Assembly: GCA_945865705.1 (NCBI GenBank)
Contig: CAMBEY010000173.1
Coordinates: 1 to 6,317, forward strand
DNA from: Candidatus Sulfopaludibacter sp. SbA3
Lineage (GTDB): Bacteria > Acidobacteriota > Terriglobia > 2-12-FULL-54-10
Direction: 5' to 3'
DNA: 6,317 bases
A program made the position numbers and the translations under genes. Below the pieces are notes generated by a model. That model was not told the origin of the DNA. It worked only from the letters and a program-made list of their open reading frames with translations, and did no database searches. The stretch's first letter is position 1. The number at the start of each line of letters is the position of its first letter. Shown piece after piece: positions 4,333-6,317 of the stretch.

Positions 4333-6169
4333 ACGTTTGCAGAAAATCATCGCCGCCGCCGGTGTGTGTTCCCGCCGCGCCGCCGAAGAGTTGATCACCG
4401 CGGGCCGCGTCCGCGTGGACGGCGACATCGTCAACGAGCTGGGCGCGAAGGCTGACCCGGCTTACTCTGAAATTATTGTGGACGGCAAGCCGCTGCGCAG
4501 CGCCGCCTCGCCCGTCTTTATTATGATGAACAAGCCGCGCGGCTGTGTAACCACCACGGATGATCCCGAGGGCCGGCCCACCGTGATGCAGTTCGTTTCG
4601 CGCATCAAGGAACGCATCTATCCAGTCGGACGCCTCGACTTCCATAGCGAAGGCTTGCTGCTGTTCACCAACGACGGTGAGTTCGCCAACCGCATTTTGG
4701 CCACCGGCTACGGCATCAACAAAACCTACATGGCCAAGGTGCATGGCACGCCCTCGCCCGAGGCGCTCGCCAACCTGCGCAAAGGCATCATGATGGACGG
4801 CCGCCGCACTCTGCCCTCCGAAATCAGCGCGCTACCTTCGCAAGGCCGCGGCGAAGACTGGCGCGAGCCGAACAAGAAACTGTATGCCGCGAAAGATGCG
4901 CGTCGAAATCCGCGCGCGGCGGAAGCGAAGTCGGAGAAGGACGACGGCAACCCGTGGTATGAAGTGATCCTGCAAGAGGGGCGGCAGAACCAAATCCGCC
5001 GCATGTTCGAGCTGGTGGGCCATCCCGTGCGCAAGCTGCGCCGCGTGCGCATCGGCCGCCTCAGCCTGGGTCTGCTGAAGCCCGGCGAGTTTCGCCATCT
5101 GATGCCCGGCGAAGTCCGCCAACTCATGATGGGCGAAAAGAATCGCACCGCCAGCGCGCCTAAATTCCCGCGCGCGATTCGGGCAACACCCGCGGTACCG
5201 CGGCCATCCGCTCCGCCAAGGACCGCCACCCGCCCCTACGTCGGGCGTCCAGCCGCCACCCCGTTTACACCACGTCCGATGAGTGAGCGTCCGATGAGCG
5301 GCGCACGTCCATTCAACACACGACCGGCACCATCACGTTCAACTGAAAATCGCCCAACCAGCTCACGCCCATTTGCGCCACGCCCAACGGACGAGCGCCC
5401 AGCAAGTTCGCGCCCGTTCCCATCGCGCCCCACCGGAGCGCGGCCAACCGGCTCGCGTCCATTCAACGACCGCCTGGCTGCATCCCGTCCGACTGGCGAT
5501 CGCCCAACCAGTTCACGCCCGTTCGCATCGCGCCCCACCGGAGCGCGTCCGTTTAGTCCGCGCACGGATTCGCCGCGGCCCTCGAGTGACCGCCCCACAA
5601 GCTCAGGTCCGTTTTCATCGCGCCCCACCGGAGCACGGCCAACCGGTGCGCGGCCATTCAGCCCCCGCCCGGATTCATTTCGTCCAACGGGAGCGCGCCC
5701 GACTGGCGAACGCCCAACCAGTCCACGCCCGTTCACGCCACGCCCAACCGGCGAGCGCCCAGCAAGTTCGCGCCCATTCCCATCGCGCCCAGCAGGAGCA
5801 CGGACAACCGGCTCGCGTCCATTCAACGACCGCCTGGCTGCATCCCGTCCAACTGGCGATCGCCCAACCAGCACACGCCCGTTCGCATCACGCCCCACCG
5901 GAGCACGGCCAACCAGCGCGCGTCCGTTCAACGACCGCCCGTCTGCATCCCGTCCGACTGGCGATCGCCCAACCGGTTCGCGTCCGTTCGCATCACGCCC
6001 AACGGGAGCACGACCAACCGGCGCGCGTCCATTCAGCCCACGTCCGGGTTCATCGGGTGCGACTGGCGCTCGGCCAACCGGCTCACGTCCGACAGCGCCA
6101 CCGCGCCGCCCGTCCGGTGGACCTGGTCGCCCGCCATCCCGCTCCGGCCCACCGCGCCGTCGTCCGTAA
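4322..6169 (+). CDS. rluB: RsuA/RluB-family rRNA pseudouridine synthase with a giant R-P-x-x-x repeat tail
   Basis: This 615-residue protein has an ordinary enzyme at its N-terminus. An S4 RNA-binding domain spans residues 2-58 (LERLQKIIAAAGVCSRRAAE, then ITAGRVRVDGDIV). The pseudouridine synthase domain spans about 64-265: IMMNKPRGCVTTTDDPEGRP at 67-86, the catalytic motif GRLDFHSEGLLLFTNDG at 103-119 with nucleophile Asp106, NKTYMAKV at 133-140, and EGRQNQIRRMFELVGHPVRKL at 219-239. The nearest relatives modify 23S rRNA around the peptidyl-transferase region (RluB type), but RsuA/RluE/RluF specificity cannot be excluded. A charged insert lies at about 173-208. A Pro/Arg-rich transition (266-328) leads into 53 pentapeptides R-P-x-x-x (329-593) and a short GPPRRRP end. 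Typical family members are about 240-300 residues, so more than half of this protein is extra. The start ATG lies inside the scpB 3' end (11-base overlap) and is directly followed by the conserved S4 domain. An upstream in-frame ATG at 4163 would only add scpB out-of-frame sequence and is rejected. Confidence 0.92.
   Translation: MPLERLQKIIAAAGVCSRRAAEELITAGRVRVDGDIVNELGAKADPAYSEIIVDGKPLRSAASPVFIMMNKPRGCVTTTDDPEGRPTVMQFVSRIKERIYPVGRLDFHSEGLLLFTNDGEFANRILATGYGINKTYMAKVHGTPSPEALANLRKGIMMDGRRTLPSEISALPSQGRGEDWREPNKKLYAAKDARRNPRAAEAKSEKDDGNPWYEVILQEGRQNQIRRMFELVGHPVRKLRRVRIGRLSLGLLKPGEFRHLMPGEVRQLMMGEKNRTASAPKFPRAIRATPAVPRPSAPPRTATRPYVGRPAATPFTPRPMSERPMSGARPFNTRPAPSRSTENRPTSSRPFAPRPTDERPASSRPFPSRPTGARPTGSRPFNDRLAASRPTGDRPTSSRPFASRPTGARPFSPRTDSPRPSSDRPTSSGPFSSRPTGARPTGARPFSPRPDSFRPTGARPTGERPTSPRPFTPRPTGERPASSRPFPSRPAGARTTGSRPFNDRLAASRPTGDRPTSTRPFASRPTGARPTSARPFNDRPSASRPTGDRPTGSRPFASRPTGARPTGARPFSPRPGSSGATGARPTGSRPTAPPRRPSGGPGRPPSRSGPPRRRP
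5306..6100 (+). repeat. 15-base tandem repeat encoding 53 R-P-x-x-x pentapeptides, with a 105-base higher-order unit
   Basis: Read in the rluB frame, 795 bases divide without any slip into 53 units of 15 bases. Arg is at position 1 in 51 of 53 units and Pro at position 2 in 47 of 53. The commonest units are RPTGA, RPTGD, RPTSS, RPFAS, RPFND and RPFSP. Units beginning RPF recur mostly every 3 then 4 units, giving a seven-unit (35-residue) super-repeat that is clearest in two adjacent copies at 5816-5920 and 5921-6025. Units 4-16 (5351-5545) reappear as units 28-40 (5711-5905), offset by exactly 360 bases. Over 5401-5545 against 5761-5905 I count 11 differences in 145 bases, 8 of them at third codon positions. 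Because the period is a multiple of three, other frames and the opposite strand also stay open here. Confidence 0.95.
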
Positions 6170-6183
6170 ATTTCTTCGCCTTC

Positions 6184-6198
6184 ATCCCCGCAGGGGAT
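6184..6198 (+). other. Small perfect hairpin just after rluB
   Basis: ATCCCC and GGGGAT form a perfect 6-bp stem around the loop GCA, 14 bases after the rluB stop. It is short and lacks a T-run; with the next stem it may help end or protect the transcript. Confidence 0.4.
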
Positions 6199-6209
6199 AC
6201 ACAGGATAG

Positions 6210-6228
6210 CCGGGGGCATCGCCCCCGG
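6210..6228 (+). terminator. Terminator-like GC hairpin downstream of rluB
   Basis: CCGGGGGC and GCCCCCGG form a perfect 8-bp all-GC stem around the loop ATC, about 40 bases after the rluB stop. It is followed by AACCCTTTCCCC, which has only three consecutive Ts, so it is a weak fit to an intrinsic terminator. It could equally be a member of a dispersed palindrome family. It is the best candidate for the 3' end of the trpS-scpA-scpB-rluB transcription unit. Confidence 0.4.
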
Positions 6229-6251
6229 AACCCTTTCCCCCAAACGGCCCG

Positions 6252-6317
6252 ACCCTGAAGGGGTCGCACTCGTTCCGTTGCCCGCGCGCGCACCGGCCTG
6301 TGCGACCCTTACAGGGT
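6252..6317. repeat. Inverted repeat of two self-palindromic 18-base arms at the window edge
   Basis: Arms at 6252-6269 and 6300-6317 are reverse complements at 16 of 18 positions, with a 30-base GC-rich spacer between. Each arm is itself a small hairpin: CGACCC/GGGTCG with loop TGAAG at 6250-6266, and ACCCT/AGGGT with loop TAC at 6305-6317. This nested design (two small palindromes in inverted orientation) is typical of REP/BIME-type intergenic elements. The right arm touches the window end, so the element may continue. No coding region is visible in 6170-6317. Confidence 0.6.

Noticed and set aside
5373..6209. A second plus-strand open frame (His/Arg/Ala-rich) across the same repeat
   Set aside because: Same cause as the antisense frame; it lies in a frame different from the conserved enzyme that continues into the repeat.
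5236..6243. A long minus-strand open frame (about 335 codons) opposite the RluB tail, with a GRxPVGR-like repeat
   Set aside because: The 15-base period is a multiple of three, so every frame stays repetitive and open. Differences between repeat copies are mostly synonymous in the plus-strand RluB frame, and the minus frame has no recognisable domain.

Overview
The window is a GC-rich, gene-dense stretch of bacterial chromosome carrying housekeeping genes. The gene content and order (a small site-2-protease-like membrane protein, trpS, scpA, scpB, then an RsuA/RluB-family pseudouridine synthase), together with short dispersed palindromes of the GTCATTCCGAGCG / GCGAGGAATC type, suggest a soil- or sediment-type bacterium. 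My best guess is Acidobacteriota. That placement rests on recollection of similar gene orders and repeats, not on a search.

Layout: on the minus strand, running off the left edge, is the N-terminal two thirds of tsaB (t6A tRNA modification). A 170-base divergent gap holding a short palindrome separates it from five genes, all on the plus strand: a site-2 protease family protein (GTG start, good ribosome binding site), trpS (with an apparent four-cysteine iron-sulphur motif), scpA, scpB and an rluB-like gene. An inverted repeat of two 29-base arms lies between trpS and scpA. scpB and rluB overlap by 11 bases and are probably translationally coupled. After rluB the last ~150 bases hold no gene but several hairpins, including a terminator-like stem and a larger inverted repeat that reaches the window edge.

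Functionally, tsaB, trpS and rluB serve translation (tRNA modification, tRNA charging, rRNA modification). scpA and scpB encode the kleisin and winged-helix partners of the SMC chromosome-condensing complex.

The most unusual object is the C-terminal half of the RluB-like protein: 53 uninterrupted pentapeptides of the form R-P-x-x-x (residues about 329-593 of 615), organised into a seven-unit (35-residue, 105-base) higher-order repeat and containing a recent 360-base-offset duplication. It forms a long, strongly basic, proline-rich and presumably disordered tail on a conserved rRNA-modifying enzyme. I see no mobile element, CRISPR array, tRNA or rRNA gene.
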